A stretch of 64,000 bases of DNA from an uncultured Bacteroidia bacterium (GTDB taxonomy: Bacteria > Bacteroidota > Bacteroidia > Bacteroidales > Prolixibacteraceae). Under the pieces are notes generated by a model. It was not told where the DNA came from, ran no database searches, and saw nothing but the letters and a program-made list of their open reading frames with translations. The stretch is taken from assembly GCA_903897145.1 (NCBI GenBank), contig CAIUAN010000043.1, positions 1 to 64,000 of the forward strand, written 5' to 3'. Each line of letters opens with the position of its first letter. The stretch's first letter is position 1. Below are positions 17,590 to 26,617 of the stretch, piece by piece. The position numbers were made by a program, and so were the translations under genes.

Positions 17590-18624
17590 TTATTGTTTTG
17601 TGGCACTAAGTTCCTTTGTCGACAGCAATCCACATGCGGCATAAATATCCTGCCCACGCGAAGCTCGGATCGTGGTGGTGATATCTTTTGCGTTCAGGAG
17701 ATCTTTAAACATGGTGATAGTCTCCTCGTCGGGGCTCTCAAGTGGTGTTCCTGGGACAGGATGGAACCGAATAAGATTGATTCTGCACTTAATGCCGGCG
17801 AGTAGTTTAGAGAGCTCACGAACATGATATGCGGTGTCATTTAGACCTTTAAACAGGATGTATTCGAATGACACGCGACGCTGACGGCCAAAATCCCATC
17901 CTTTAATCTCATTCACAACTTCAGCAATTGGATAGGCAATCTGAACTGGCATTAGCTTACGTCGCTCCTCATCAAAAGGGGTATGCAGACTGATAGCCAG
18001 ATGAGCATCGCTTTCGTTTAAGAACCGAATCATGGCAGGAATTATCCCAATTGACGAGACGGTAATTCTTCGTGGACTCATGGCATAGCCCCAATCGGAA
18101 GTAAGAATTTTTAAACTTTTAAGGACGGCTTCAAGGTTATCAAATGGCTCGCCCATCCCCATATAGACGATGTTTGAAACCTCCCCATTTTCGTCAATAC
18201 TTCGGATCTGATTAACGATCTCACCCGCAGTTAATTGTCCTTGAAATCCTTGTTTGCCTGTCATGCAGAATAGACACCCCATCTTACACCCTACCTGAGT
18301 GGAAACACAAACAGTTTTGCGATCCTCGTCGGGAATCATAGCTGTTTCAATAAACTTATTAAGCGCTGTTGGGAAGAGGTATTTCTTGGTCCCGTCTATG
18401 CTAGTCTGAATTTTTGATGGTGCTGAGAGTCCAAATTCGTACTTTTCATTGAGTAGATCACGGGCATTTTTTGAAAGATTACTCATCTCATCAATGGAGT
18501 GAATATTTTTCTTGTATAGCCAATCGGCTAGTTGTTTGCCTGTAAATTTTGGCAATCCTAGGGATAAGCTAACCTGTTGGAGTTCTTCTAAGTCTTTGCC
18601 GAAAAGTTGATCTTTCAGTACCAT
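17590..18624 (-). CDS. rlmN: 23S rRNA/tRNA adenine C2-methyltransferase RlmN
   Basis: A radical SAM enzyme that methylates C2 of adenosine in 23S rRNA (A2503) and some tRNAs. 344 residues. The iron-sulfur motif Cys-x3-Cys-x2-Cys is C113, C117 and C120 in VGCKMGCLFCMTGKQGF. The C-terminal methyl-carrying Cys sits in YAACGLLS (~333), and the GEPFDN motif binding SAM is present. Length and motifs are complete. It lies 35 bases downstream of a ferredoxin-NADP reductase-like gene on the same strand, a plausible electron source for its cluster. Confidence 0.96.
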   Translation of the reverse strand: MVLKDQLFGKDLEELQQVSLSLGLPKFTGKQLADWLYKKNIHSIDEMSNLSKNARDLLNEKYEFGLSAPSKIQTSIDGTKKYLFPTALNKFIETAMIPDEDRKTVCVSTQVGCKMGCLFCMTGKQGFQGQLTAGEIVNQIRSIDENGEVSNIVYMGMGEPFDNLEAVLKSLKILTSDWGYAMSPRRITVSSIGIIPAMIRFLNESDAHLAISLHTPFDEERRKLMPVQIAYPIAEVVNEIKGWDFGRQRRVSFEYILFKGLNDTAYHVRELSKLLAGIKCRINLIRFHPVPGTPLESPDEETITMFKDLLNAKDITTTIRASRGQDIYAACGLLSTKELSATKQ

Positions 18625-18659
18625 ACGCGAATAAAATAGAGCTTCTTGAGTTGTTTTGC

Positions 18660-19340
18660 TTAGAAATAGATCTCTGCAAAAATCTGAGCATACGGTATTC
18701 CTTTGTCTATCAGAATATCACGTACCTCAACCACCATCAAGGATTTACCACAAAGGTAGTATTTATAATCCTTAGGGAGGCTATCTAAGGATAAAAGATA
18801 CTCTGTAACTCTGCCTGCAAAGGTCGACTCATCCTGATCTTTGGAGCAGCATTTTATGTATTTCTGTCCTAATGCCCAGGATAGTTCCTCTTCAAAATAG
18901 AATTGGTTAAGTTGACTAACACCATGGATTAGCGTTTTCTGGTCAGACAATCCAGATTGAAACATACTATAGAAGGGCGATATTCCGGTTCCTGTGGCAA
19001 TCCAATAGGCCGGATCATGGTCTCCATGAAAACTTCCATAAGGTAAGGAGACGAAAAGGTTATCCCCAGCTACAGCTTTTGCCAATTTGGGAGTTAGATA
19101 ACCCTCCTCTTTAATGTTGTAAAGGATACTTACTAGTTCGGTATTGTCGCCACTGCAAACACTATAAATTCGAGGAGGCTGAAGCTTATCAAGGGCTACT
19201 TTGATTACTTGACCGGGGATAAAATCAACTTTTTGTCGATATGAAAGGACAAATACACCAGGCGAAATCTCGAGATTTTCGATTATTTCTACTGCAAAGA
19301 GTGGAATCTCGGCTCTTGAATATTCTGCTGGTCTAGCCAT
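18660..19340 (-). CDS. Ferredoxin-NADP reductase-like flavoprotein (upstream of rlmN)
   Basis: 226 residues of the FNR superfamily, close in size to E. coli Fpr (248). The FAD motif RIYSVCSG (RxYS) is present, then the NAD(P) fold GTGISPFYSM and CGKSLMVVEVRDILIDKG. The C-terminus ends in an aromatic residue (EIYF), as plant-type and Fpr-type reductases do. It has no iron-sulfur or heme domain of its own. It is divergent from a paralogue at 19550 of identical length, and it precedes rlmN by 35 bases. I infer it reduces a ferredoxin or flavodoxin. The reductant pairing with RlmN is untested. Confidence 0.82.
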   Translation of the reverse strand: MARPAEYSRAEIPLFAVEIIENLEISPGVFVLSYRQKVDFIPGQVIKVALDKLQPPRIYSVCSGDNTELVSILYNIKEEGYLTPKLAKAVAGDNLFVSLPYGSFHGDHDPAYWIATGTGISPFYSMFQSGLSDQKTLIHGVSQLNQFYFEEELSWALGQKYIKCCSKDQDESTFAGRVTEYLLSLDSLPKDYKYYLCGKSLMVVEVRDILIDKGIPYAQIFAEIYF

Positions 19341-19357
19341 TATTATTTTTTAATTAT

Positions 19358-19373
19358 CAAACATACAAACTTA
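19358..19373 (-). promoter_or_regulatory. -7 promoter elements of the FNR-like/rlmN operon
   Basis: The minus strand has TATGTTTG (19358-19365) and TAAGTTTG (19366-19373), both matching TAnnTTTG, just upstream of the ATG at 19340. A TTG at 19387-19389 is 21 bases upstream of the first. Confidence 0.5.
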
Positions 19374-19522
19374 CTCAAGGTTCTGACAATTGTAAAGAGT
19401 TTGACAAATTTTGTCTTTTTGAAGAGAAAAGTAAAACAAAACAATTTCTTTTAGGTTTATAAGGTATCTCATCTATCTTTTAAGGAATGACGAGAAGGTG
19501 ATCAGCAAAAGAAATAAATAGT

Positions 19523-19530
19523 TAATTTTG
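19523..19530 (+). promoter_or_regulatory. -7 promoter element of the FNR-like/miaB/mtaB run
   Basis: TAATTTTG matches TAnnTTTG and lies 20 bases before the ATG at 19550. No clear -33 element is visible. With the minus-strand elements it makes this 209-base gap a divergent promoter region. Confidence 0.45.
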
Positions 19531-19549
19531 CTTTCCAAAATTTAAGCAT

Positions 19550-20230
19550 ATGATGACTTTGATGAGGCACGATCATGAAACGGACGAAAGCTTCTACAAA
19601 ATATTAGATATTAGACATTTAACAGGTAATGCTTTTTCAATAAAATTACCTAAAGCTCGCTTTGCCTTTAAGGCTGGTCAGCATATCTCACTTGGCATTG
19701 TTGGTGGAAACCAGAGTCGTGAATACTCTATTTACAGCGGTGAGAATGAAGAAACCCTAGAAGTCTTAATCAAAGAGGTGCAGAATGGATATTTTACGCC
19801 TCAGTTACGCCGATTAAAAATTGGACGAATGCTTGAAATACATGGTCCATTTGGTAAATTTGGCATGGAGAAAGAAAAAGCAGAGAAGGGGAAATTTGTT
19901 TTTATTGCTAGTGGAACGGGTATTGCACCCTTTCGAAGCATAATTCGAACCTATCCGAATATTGACTATAAATTAATTCATGGTGTAAAAACTCTTGAAG
20001 AGGCTTATGATAGCCATGAATATGAAAAAGGTCGCTATGTTCTTTGCACTAGTCGCGAGAAAACGGGTGATTATCATGGCCGATTAACTGGTTATTTAAA
20101 GACCTGTACATTTGCTCCTGATACACAATTTGATTTGTGCGGCAATAGTGAGATGATCTTTGATGCCCTTGAAATATTAAAAGGCAAAGGATTTAGTCGC
20201 GATCAGATTCATTGTGAAGTTTATTTTTAA
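19550..20230 (+). CDS. Ferredoxin-NADP reductase-like flavoprotein (upstream of miaB)
   Basis: 226 residues, paralogue of the divergent gene at 18660. It has the FAD motif REYSIYSG, the NAD(P)-binding GTGIAPFRSI and LCGNSEMIFDALEILKGKG, and an aromatic C-terminus (EVYF). Cytoplasmic. The ATG at 19550 is one of two adjacent ATG codons (MM). The MiaB-like radical SAM gene follows after 55 bases and MtaB after that, suggesting this reductase supplies electrons to methylthiotransferases. In E. coli the flavodoxin/Fpr system does this job, so the inference has precedent, but no partner is encoded in the window. Confidence 0.83.
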   Translation: MMTLMRHDHETDESFYKILDIRHLTGNAFSIKLPKARFAFKAGQHISLGIVGGNQSREYSIYSGENEETLEVLIKEVQNGYFTPQLRRLKIGRMLEIHGPFGKFGMEKEKAEKGKFVFIASGTGIAPFRSIIRTYPNIDYKLIHGVKTLEEAYDSHEYEKGRYVLCTSREKTGDYHGRLTGYLKTCTFAPDTQFDLCGNSEMIFDALEILKGKGFSRDQIHCEVYF

Positions 20231-20285
20231 TGGAGTTGCCTATTTTAACCATTCATCATTTGAACCATAACTTATCTTTATTCGT

Positions 20286-21620
20286 GTGAAGTACCACTTA
20301 ATTACATTGGGTTGCCAAATGAACCTCGCAGATAGCGAAAGGGTTAGTGCTGTTCTTGAGGGGATGGGGTATCATAAAACCGATAACGAAGAAGAGGCAA
20401 GTTTACTGGGCATCCTCGCCTGCTCTGTGCGTCAAAAGCCAATCGATAAAGTATACAATAAGATTGCACAATGGAACAGATGGAAGGACAAACGGAATCT
20501 GATAACCTTTGTCTCTGGATGTTTATTGCCTGCCGATAAGGATAAGTTCCTAAAGACTTTTGATCTCATTTTTCAGATGAGCGAGCTGGGGCAACTTCCT
20601 GATATGATTCGAGAATATGGCGTAGTAACACCAGCCGGATTGAAGATGCGTCAGCCGATTATGCCAAAGAATGAGCATATCGCTGCGATGTGGAATATCA
20701 AGCCGAAATATCAATCGACCTACGAAGCCTATGTCCCGATACAAAATGGATGCGATAAATTCTGTACGTTTTGTGCCGTTCCTTACACCCGTGGCCGGGA
20801 AGTCTCACGACCTTCAGTAGAAATTGTTGAGGAGGTTCGTCACTTGGTAAACCAAGGATATAAGTCGATTACGCTTTTGGGCCAGAATGTTAACTCATAT
20901 GGCTTAGATAAAAATGGCGAAGAGATAACATTTGCTGAGTTATTGCGACAGATTGGTGAATACGGAAATACATCGAACCAAGAGTTTTGGGTCTATTTCA
21001 CCTCTCCGCATCCACAAGATATGAACCGTGAGGTTATTGAGGTGATTGCAAATTATGCTTGTCTTGCCAAGCAGATACATCTGCCGATGCAGAGTGGTGA
21101 TGAGCGCGTATTGTTGAAGATGAATCGTCGTCATTCGATGGAGAAATACCGGAGTATCGTTGATGATATTCGTGAATTAATACCTCAAGCAACCCTTTTT
21201 ACCGATATTATTGTGGGCTTTACAGGAGAAGGAGAAGCCGAGTTTCAAAATACCACCGCTGCATTTGAAGAATTCAAATTTAACATGGCTTATATCGCCA
21301 TGTATTCGCCAAGACCTGGTGCCGCAAGCTTTCGCTGGGAAGACGAGGTGTCATCAGACGATAAGAAAGATCGTTTGCACCGATTGTCTCAAACCTTGAA
21401 GGCCTGTTCGCTCGAATACAATAAAACACTGGAGGGGAAAACGATGCGTGTTCTGATCAATGGGACCGATCGAAAGACTGGTTTCATGACCGGTATCAAT
21501 GAAGGGCGAATCATTGTTAGATTAGATCATCACGACAACTCTCTGATGGGTAAGATTATCAGTGTTAAAATTACTGACGCGGCTTTCTTATCTTTGAGCG
21601 GCGAAGTTGTACCAGCATAA
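20286..21620 (+). CDS. miaB: MiaB-like tRNA methylthiotransferase
   Basis: A radical SAM methylthiotransferase of 444 residues, predicted to make ms2i6A at tRNA position 37. The N-terminal auxiliary cluster Cys are C10 (LGCQMN), C46 (LACSVRQ) and C79 (SGCLLP). The radical SAM triad is C156, C160 and C163 in NGCDKFCTFC, and a C-terminal TRAM-like domain follows. It uses a GTG start, supported by the conserved opening KYHLITLGCQMN. The Cys46 context reads ILACSVRQKP rather than the usual NTCSVRE, so it may be a divergent MiaB or another member of this group. It lies between the FNR-like gene and mtaB. Confidence 0.85.
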   Translation: MKYHLITLGCQMNLADSERVSAVLEGMGYHKTDNEEEASLLGILACSVRQKPIDKVYNKIAQWNRWKDKRNLITFVSGCLLPADKDKFLKTFDLIFQMSELGQLPDMIREYGVVTPAGLKMRQPIMPKNEHIAAMWNIKPKYQSTYEAYVPIQNGCDKFCTFCAVPYTRGREVSRPSVEIVEEVRHLVNQGYKSITLLGQNVNSYGLDKNGEEITFAELLRQIGEYGNTSNQEFWVYFTSPHPQDMNREVIEVIANYACLAKQIHLPMQSGDERVLLKMNRRHSMEKYRSIVDDIRELIPQATLFTDIIVGFTGEGEAEFQNTTAAFEEFKFNMAYIAMYSPRPGAASFRWEDEVSSDDKKDRLHRLSQTLKACSLEYNKTLEGKTMRVLINGTDRKTGFMTGINEGRIIVRLDHHDNSLMGKIISVKITDAAFLSLSGEVVPA

Positions 21621-21653
21621 CGATCGACATAAATTTTAAATTAGACCAACCGC

Positions 21654-22955
21654 GTGATCCTAAACGAAAAAAAGAGAGTAGCCTTCAAAACTTTGGGCTG
21701 CCGTCTTAATCAATACGAAACAGATGCCTTAGTCACAGATTTTAGTCAGGCCGGCTATGAGCTTGTCGACTACAATGAATCACCTGATGTGGTGATTGTG
21801 AACACCTGTACCGTCACAAACCAAAGTGATCATAAGTCTAGGTCTGTGATTAGTCAGGCTGCGCGTACTGCTAAGAATGCCGTCGTTGTCGTTACGGGCT
21901 GTATGGCAAATAATTTCAAGGAGAAACTGGAAAGTCAGGAGAATATCACTTTCGTAGTAGAAAACAGTCGTAAGAGCTCTATTTTGACTCTCGTTGATGC
22001 CCATTTCTCTGGTGAGATTGCGCACCCTGATCAGCTACCACAAGATGTTTTTAGGTATGAGCCCGTCAAGAAAAGTCTGCATACTCGAAGTGCCGTTAAG
22101 ATTCAAGATGGGTGTGATAATTTTTGCACATTTTGTATCATTCCCATGGTTCGCGGGAATGCTGTTTCGCGACCAGTGGCCGATGTTCTTGAGAGCATTC
22201 GGAAGACAGTCGATAATGGCTTTAAAGAGATTGTTATCACCGGTGTTAACATTGGACGATATAGCGATGGTGAGACTCGATTTGAAGATTTGTTAGCTCA
22301 GATCTTAGAAGTCCCTGGTGATTTTAGGGTTCGAATATCATCATTAGAGCCTGATGGCTTTGGTCCTGATTTTGTGAAACTCTTTGCCCATCCTAAGTTA
22401 ATGCCTCATCTTCATCTTTGTCTACAAAGTGGTTCCGACAAAACATTGCTTCGGATGCGCCGCATGTATGACGTTGAACAGTTTCGCAAGACCGTAACTC
22501 AGTTTCGAGCTATTTATGCTGATTTCAATTTCACAACAGATATTATCGTTGGCTTTCCTGGCGAGACGGAAGAGGAATTTGGACAAACATTAGAGGCCAT
22601 TAAGGAGTTTAATTTTAGCCATATCCATACGTTTAAATATTCGGTTCGAAAGGGAACACGAGCTGAGCGCCTTGAGAATCATCTCCCCGAGAAAGTGAAA
22701 ACCGAAAGATCACTTCAGATAAGAGATCTCTCGGTTGAGAATAAGATTGATTATTTTAATTCCTTTATCGGGAAGACTCAAGATGTCCTTGTGGAGAAAG
22801 TGGCACATGGAGTAGCAAGTGGTTATGGAGAACATTATATCCCTGTTCGATTCAAACTTGCAGGGGCGCAGAAAAATGCGATCCATAAAGTTCGACTTCT
22901 TGAACGCAAAGGAGACGATGAAAATAGCTACTTGTTTGGAGAAGCCGTTCTTTAG
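21654..22955 (+). CDS. mtaB: tRNA t6A37 methylthiotransferase MtaB
   Basis: 433 residues. It converts t6A to ms2t6A at position 37 of tRNAs reading ANN codons. Auxiliary cluster Cys are C16 (LGCRLNQYE), C52 (NTCTVTNQSD) and C83 (TGCMAN); the radical SAM Cys are C154, C158 and C161 in DGCDNFCTFC. LGCRLNQYET is the MtaB-type opening. It uses a GTG start 33 bases after the MiaB-like gene. Its TAG stop overlaps the TAA stop of the convergent sugar transporter gene. Confidence 0.93.
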   Translation: MILNEKKRVAFKTLGCRLNQYETDALVTDFSQAGYELVDYNESPDVVIVNTCTVTNQSDHKSRSVISQAARTAKNAVVVVTGCMANNFKEKLESQENITFVVENSRKSSILTLVDAHFSGEIAHPDQLPQDVFRYEPVKKSLHTRSAVKIQDGCDNFCTFCIIPMVRGNAVSRPVADVLESIRKTVDNGFKEIVITGVNIGRYSDGETRFEDLLAQILEVPGDFRVRISSLEPDGFGPDFVKLFAHPKLMPHLHLCLQSGSDKTLLRMRRMYDVEQFRKTVTQFRAIYADFNFTTDIIVGFPGETEEEFGQTLEAIKEFNFSHIHTFKYSVRKGTRAERLENHLPEKVKTERSLQIRDLSVENKIDYFNSFIGKTQDVLVEKVAHGVASGYGEHYIPVRFKLAGAQKNAIHKVRLLERKGDDENSYLFGEAVL

Positions 22956-23950
22956 CTCCCAGCAAGGATTATTAATCCTAAGCCAGCCACGAAAAGCACA
23001 AACATCAAAGCAAGCAAAACGTTGACTTTCCTAGATGAATTTTTAAATTCTTTCCAGATAAATACACCCCAAAGAGCCGCAATCAAGGTGGCACCTTGTC
23101 CCAGACCATAGGATATTGCAAATCCGGCTTTCCCAGCTGCAAGAATGCTAAGCGACATCCCTACGCACCAGATCGTTCCTCCAGCGATACCCGTTATATG
23201 CTCCTTAATTCCCCCTTTAAAATATTGAGCATACGTTACAGGCTCTCCTTCAATTGGTTTTTTCATCAAGATGGTATTGAAAAGAAAGTTGCTAACTAAG
23301 ATTCCCAAGGCAAAAATAAATACAGCTGAATAAGGGGTCAGAAGTCCGGCCTCAGGTGTTATCAGATTTTTAGCCATTGACTCGGCAACAAAACGATAAA
23401 ATACGGCCATTAATATACCGCCAATAGCCGCAATGATGATCCCTTTGGCAGGGACGGTTTGTGATTGCGCCGCTTTTTCTCTATAGGCAAATGCATCAAG
23501 CACAATGGCAATTCCAACAAGTGTAACCCCGCTAAAAAGAAGTATCGCATCCCCTTGTGGGTTCCCAATATAATTCACAATTACTCCTAATACTAGCGCT
23601 ATCCCAACGCCAACAGGAAATGCGACAGCCATTCCTGCAATTGCGATAGCGGCCACCACTAGAATATTTGAAAGGTTAAAGATGACTCCTCCAGCTAAGG
23701 CTTTCCCAATGCTAGACCATTCGGCCTGACGTAAGTTGTCAATAAATCCCATCCCTTGAGCTCCAGAACTTCCAAGTGTTAGGCCCATGAGCAATGAAAA
23801 TAGAAGTATGCCCAATACATAATCCCAATAAAATAGTTCAAAACGCCACGTTTTTGCTGCTAGTTTTTGGGTGTTTGCCCAAGATCCCCAGCATAACATG
23901 GTTATCAGAGTGAGAATGACGGCAACGGAATAATTTTCTACGATGTACAT
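22952..23950 (-). CDS. GRP-family sugar transporter, probable ribose uptake (RusT-like)
   Basis: 332 residues and about ten hydrophobic segments, starting VAVILTLITMLCWGSWANTQ, the opening of the glucose/ribose porter (DMT) superfamily. Two similar halves are visible, with GISLSILAAG-like and AISYGLGQGATLIAALWG helices. Ribokinase and an ADP-ribosylglycohydrolase lie upstream on the same strand, so ribose is the likely substrate, as for RusT in Bacteroides thetaiotaomicron. It is the last gene of the operon, 99 bases after the glycohydrolase gene. A rhamnose or glucose porter is the main alternative. Confidence 0.82.
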   Translation of the reverse strand: MYIVENYSVAVILTLITMLCWGSWANTQKLAAKTWRFELFYWDYVLGILLFSLLMGLTLGSSGAQGMGFIDNLRQAEWSSIGKALAGGVIFNLSNILVVAAIAIAGMAVAFPVGVGIALVLGVIVNYIGNPQGDAILLFSGVTLVGIAIVLDAFAYREKAAQSQTVPAKGIIIAAIGGILMAVFYRFVAESMAKNLITPEAGLLTPYSAVFIFALGILVSNFLFNTILMKKPIEGEPVTYAQYFKGGIKEHITGIAGGTIWCVGMSLSILAAGKAGFAISYGLGQGATLIAALWGVFIWKEFKNSSRKVNVLLALMFVLFVAGLGLIILAGS

Positions 23951-24050
23951 GATAGTTCGTTGTTAGGTGATATTTATTAGTTCGTTTAGTTTGATAAAGA
24001 ATATTTGAGCTTAAGAGGTCAGCTAGCCCCAACTTCAATTCTTCAGGATT

Positions 24051-25688
24051 TTATTTTTGAAATGAGAACTTAAAATTCTCATTCGTTTTATCCTGATTTT
24101 TAAAGATTATCGCCTTGGAAATATAGATAGTAGCAGCTGATGCTTCAGCACGTTTTTCTCCTCTAACGACAACTTTTACCGTATGTTTTCCTTTTTTTAG
24201 GTTTGTAATATGATAAAGATCCATGTCGTTTTGCACCTGATTAGCAAACCAAAAATATTCGTCAATTGTCCGCTTTAATTCTCCGTCAATATAAATATCT
24301 GCTTTACCGCATTCTTTATGCCAGTTCCCGCAGATTGATATGCCTGTCCCCTCAAAATCTAGTGTGGCCTCATCGCCCCGCTTGCTGCTAAATTTTGCCT
24401 CTTGGTAGAGAACATTATTCGCATCTTCATTATTCGCATTAAATGTGTCCCATACCCCTTTAAAACGCCATCCATTTTTGTCGAATACCGAAACTTTGTG
24501 ATCGAAAACTAGTTTTGGAAAGGCGATCTCAAGCGGATAGTTTTGATATGGTTGTACTTTTATTGTTAACTCACCATCTGTGGCCTTGCCTCCATTTTGT
24601 ATCGCTAATTGTTTCGCATATTTAAATGTTTGTGCGACTGCTTTATTAAATGAGTAGTTCGTGTGAATAAATAGGGTATCTCCTATATTTTCAACTGCGT
24701 CACGATATACTTTGGGCAGTCCACTAAGTCCCTTCATGACTCCAAGGACAGCCAAAGCATTGGAAGGATTACAATCGGCATCCTGTCCACATCTTGTAGT
24801 AACCTCCATGGTTTTAAGCGGGTCTCCTTCACCATATAAAAGCCCCATCGTAATATAGGCTCCATTCATCTTGGCATCAATATTAAAAGCTGCACCAGCT
24901 TCGCAAATATGTGTATTCCCCCATTTTGTTTCGAGCTCTTTCCAAGACGCGCGCCAATCCTTAGGATAATGGTTGTGCAGCAGAATTACATCATTAATAA
25001 TCTTAGCATAATCGCTCTGAGCCGGGATGGAAAGTAAGGCTTTTTCAATAACTTTTGTGATGCTGGTTTCAAAATATGCCTGAGAATAGAGTGCTCCAAT
25101 GAATATCCCACCATAAACACCATCCCCATAGTTCATGATATGCCCAACTTTATCTGCCAGTTTTTTAGCGGCCTGGGGCATTCCCGGACACATAAATCCG
25201 ATGTAGTCGGCTTCTATTTGAAAGTCTATGTCGTCGGCATGGATCGAATAATCTGGATGTCCCGATTGAGGTGGGAAAATGCTGTCGAAATAGTTCTTTC
25301 GTGCTTGAACATTGGCATGCCATAATTCGTAGCCTGCCTTTGCAAATTGTTCTTGGAATTTCTTTGCCGGGGCATCAATACCATATTGATCCATGGTCAT
25401 TAGAAAGGTGAGCTGCACATAAAGATCATCTTGCCATTTCGATCCAATGACATCCTTTGGAACCCATGTTATGGGTGCTTCAAAAGTTTTACAAAGTGCT
25501 TTAAATTCAACTGGAGCACCATATGTAACTCCTAACATTTTGCCGGCCCATCCTCCAGCAATTTTATCGCGTAATTGTTCCATTTTTATCGTGTGTGAAT
25601 CAGATTTTTCAGATTCAACTTTCCCTCTGCACGATATAGCTGGAAGAATAATCGTTAGGATTAAAATTCTGAATAGGGATTTTACCAT
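24051..25688 (-). CDS. ADP-ribosylglycohydrolase family lipoprotein (RusGH-like)
   Basis: 545 residues, with a lipobox in PAISCRG. The catalytic fold begins LRDKIAGGWAGKMLGVTYG, with acidic metal-site residues in WQDDLYVQLTF and the late TRCGQDADCNPSNALAVLG motif, typical of ADP-ribosylglycohydrolase/DraG-like enzymes. The last ~130 residues form a separate beta-rich module (GTGISICGNW, DIYIDGELK, KGKHTVKVVV) like a carbohydrate- or galactose-binding domain. A surface or periplasmic location suggests release of ribose from ADP-ribose-like or nucleoside compounds. It lies between ribokinase and the transporter. Confidence 0.85.
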   Translation of the reverse strand: MVKSLFRILILTIILPAISCRGKVESEKSDSHTIKMEQLRDKIAGGWAGKMLGVTYGAPVEFKALCKTFEAPITWVPKDVIGSKWQDDLYVQLTFLMTMDQYGIDAPAKKFQEQFAKAGYELWHANVQARKNYFDSIFPPQSGHPDYSIHADDIDFQIEADYIGFMCPGMPQAAKKLADKVGHIMNYGDGVYGGIFIGALYSQAYFETSITKVIEKALLSIPAQSDYAKIINDVILLHNHYPKDWRASWKELETKWGNTHICEAGAAFNIDAKMNGAYITMGLLYGEGDPLKTMEVTTRCGQDADCNPSNALAVLGVMKGLSGLPKVYRDAVENIGDTLFIHTNYSFNKAVAQTFKYAKQLAIQNGGKATDGELTIKVQPYQNYPLEIAFPKLVFDHKVSVFDKNGWRFKGVWDTFNANNEDANNVLYQEAKFSSKRGDEATLDFEGTGISICGNWHKECGKADIYIDGELKRTIDEYFWFANQVQNDMDLYHITNLKKGKHTVKVVVRGEKRAEASAATIYISKAIIFKNQDKTNENFKFSFQK

Positions 25689-25711
25689 CGGGCTAGTAAG
25701 CTTGGGGATAA

Positions 25712-26617
25712 TTAACTAATTTCTGATCGGCTAGGTGCTGATGCTTGCGCTCCCATTCGTGTTACTGAGATAGAGGCGGCTTTGCAGGCAAATTCCACCG
25801 CTTCTTTAAGATCCAGACCTTCTGAGATGGCCACTGCTAGGGCTCCATTAAATACATCTCCAGCAGCCGTTGTGTCGACAGCCTCTACTTTTGGAGCACT
25901 TACGATAATCGCTTTATTGTCATTAAATACCAAGGCTCCTTTGCTACCCATCGTGATAACAATAACGCGGATACCTTTGTTGGCCAGATAACGTGCTGCC
26001 GTTTCAGCAGAAGTAAAATCGGTTACAGGAATGCCAGAAATTAGCTCTGCCTCAGTTTCATTTGGCGTGATCATATATAGTTTTGACAACAACGAATCTG
26101 ATAATTTCGTTGCTGGAGCTGGATTAAGGATAACCTTAATAGCTGCTTTGGAGGCTATTTCTGTAGCATATTCCACCGTCTCTAACGGAATTTCCAGTTG
26201 CATTAAAATCAAGTTTGACTGCAGAATATCTTCTTTTGCATCATCTATCTCCTTCGTAGTAAGAGAGCCATTTGCCCCAGATGCTACGACGATGCAGTTC
26301 TCCCCATGTTGATCGACTGTAATTAATGCAATGCCTGAAGGATGCGTAGGATCGATCGTCAGATGCTTTGTGTTAATATTGTCAGCTTCAAATAGCGCCT
26401 TGGCTTGTTGCCCAAAAATATCATTGCCAACTTTTGCCACTAGGCTTACGTTTCCGCCCAGACGAGCTGCAGCAACAGCTTGATTGGCCCCTTTCCCTCC
26501 AGGATTCATGAAGAAATCGCCCCCGAGAATAGTCTCGCCAGGAGCAGGTAACTTAGAGGCCTTAATGACCATATCGGTATTACTACTTCCGATAACAGTT
26601 ATCTTATTTGCCCTCAT
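25712..26617 (-). CDS. rbsK: Ribokinase
   Basis: A PfkB-family sugar kinase of 301 residues that phosphorylates ribose at C5. The N-terminal GSSNTDMVIKASKLPAPGET and GGKGANQAVAAARLGG are ribokinase signatures, and the catalytic motif is DTTAAGDVFNGALAVAI, matching the ribokinase AAGD form. NPAPA is also present. Its ATG overlaps the TGA of the GH57 gene by 4 bases (ATGA), so translation is coupled to the glycogen genes. The glycohydrolase gene follows after 23 bases. Confidence 0.95.
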   Translation of the reverse strand: MRANKITVIGSSNTDMVIKASKLPAPGETILGGDFFMNPGGKGANQAVAAARLGGNVSLVAKVGNDIFGQQAKALFEADNINTKHLTIDPTHPSGIALITVDQHGENCIVVASGANGSLTTKEIDDAKEDILQSNLILMQLEIPLETVEYATEIASKAAIKVILNPAPATKLSDSLLSKLYMITPNETEAELISGIPVTDFTSAETAARYLANKGIRVIVITMGSKGALVFNDNKAIIVSAPKVEAVDTTAAGDVFNGALAVAISEGLDLKEAVEFACKAASISVTRMGAQASAPSRSEIS

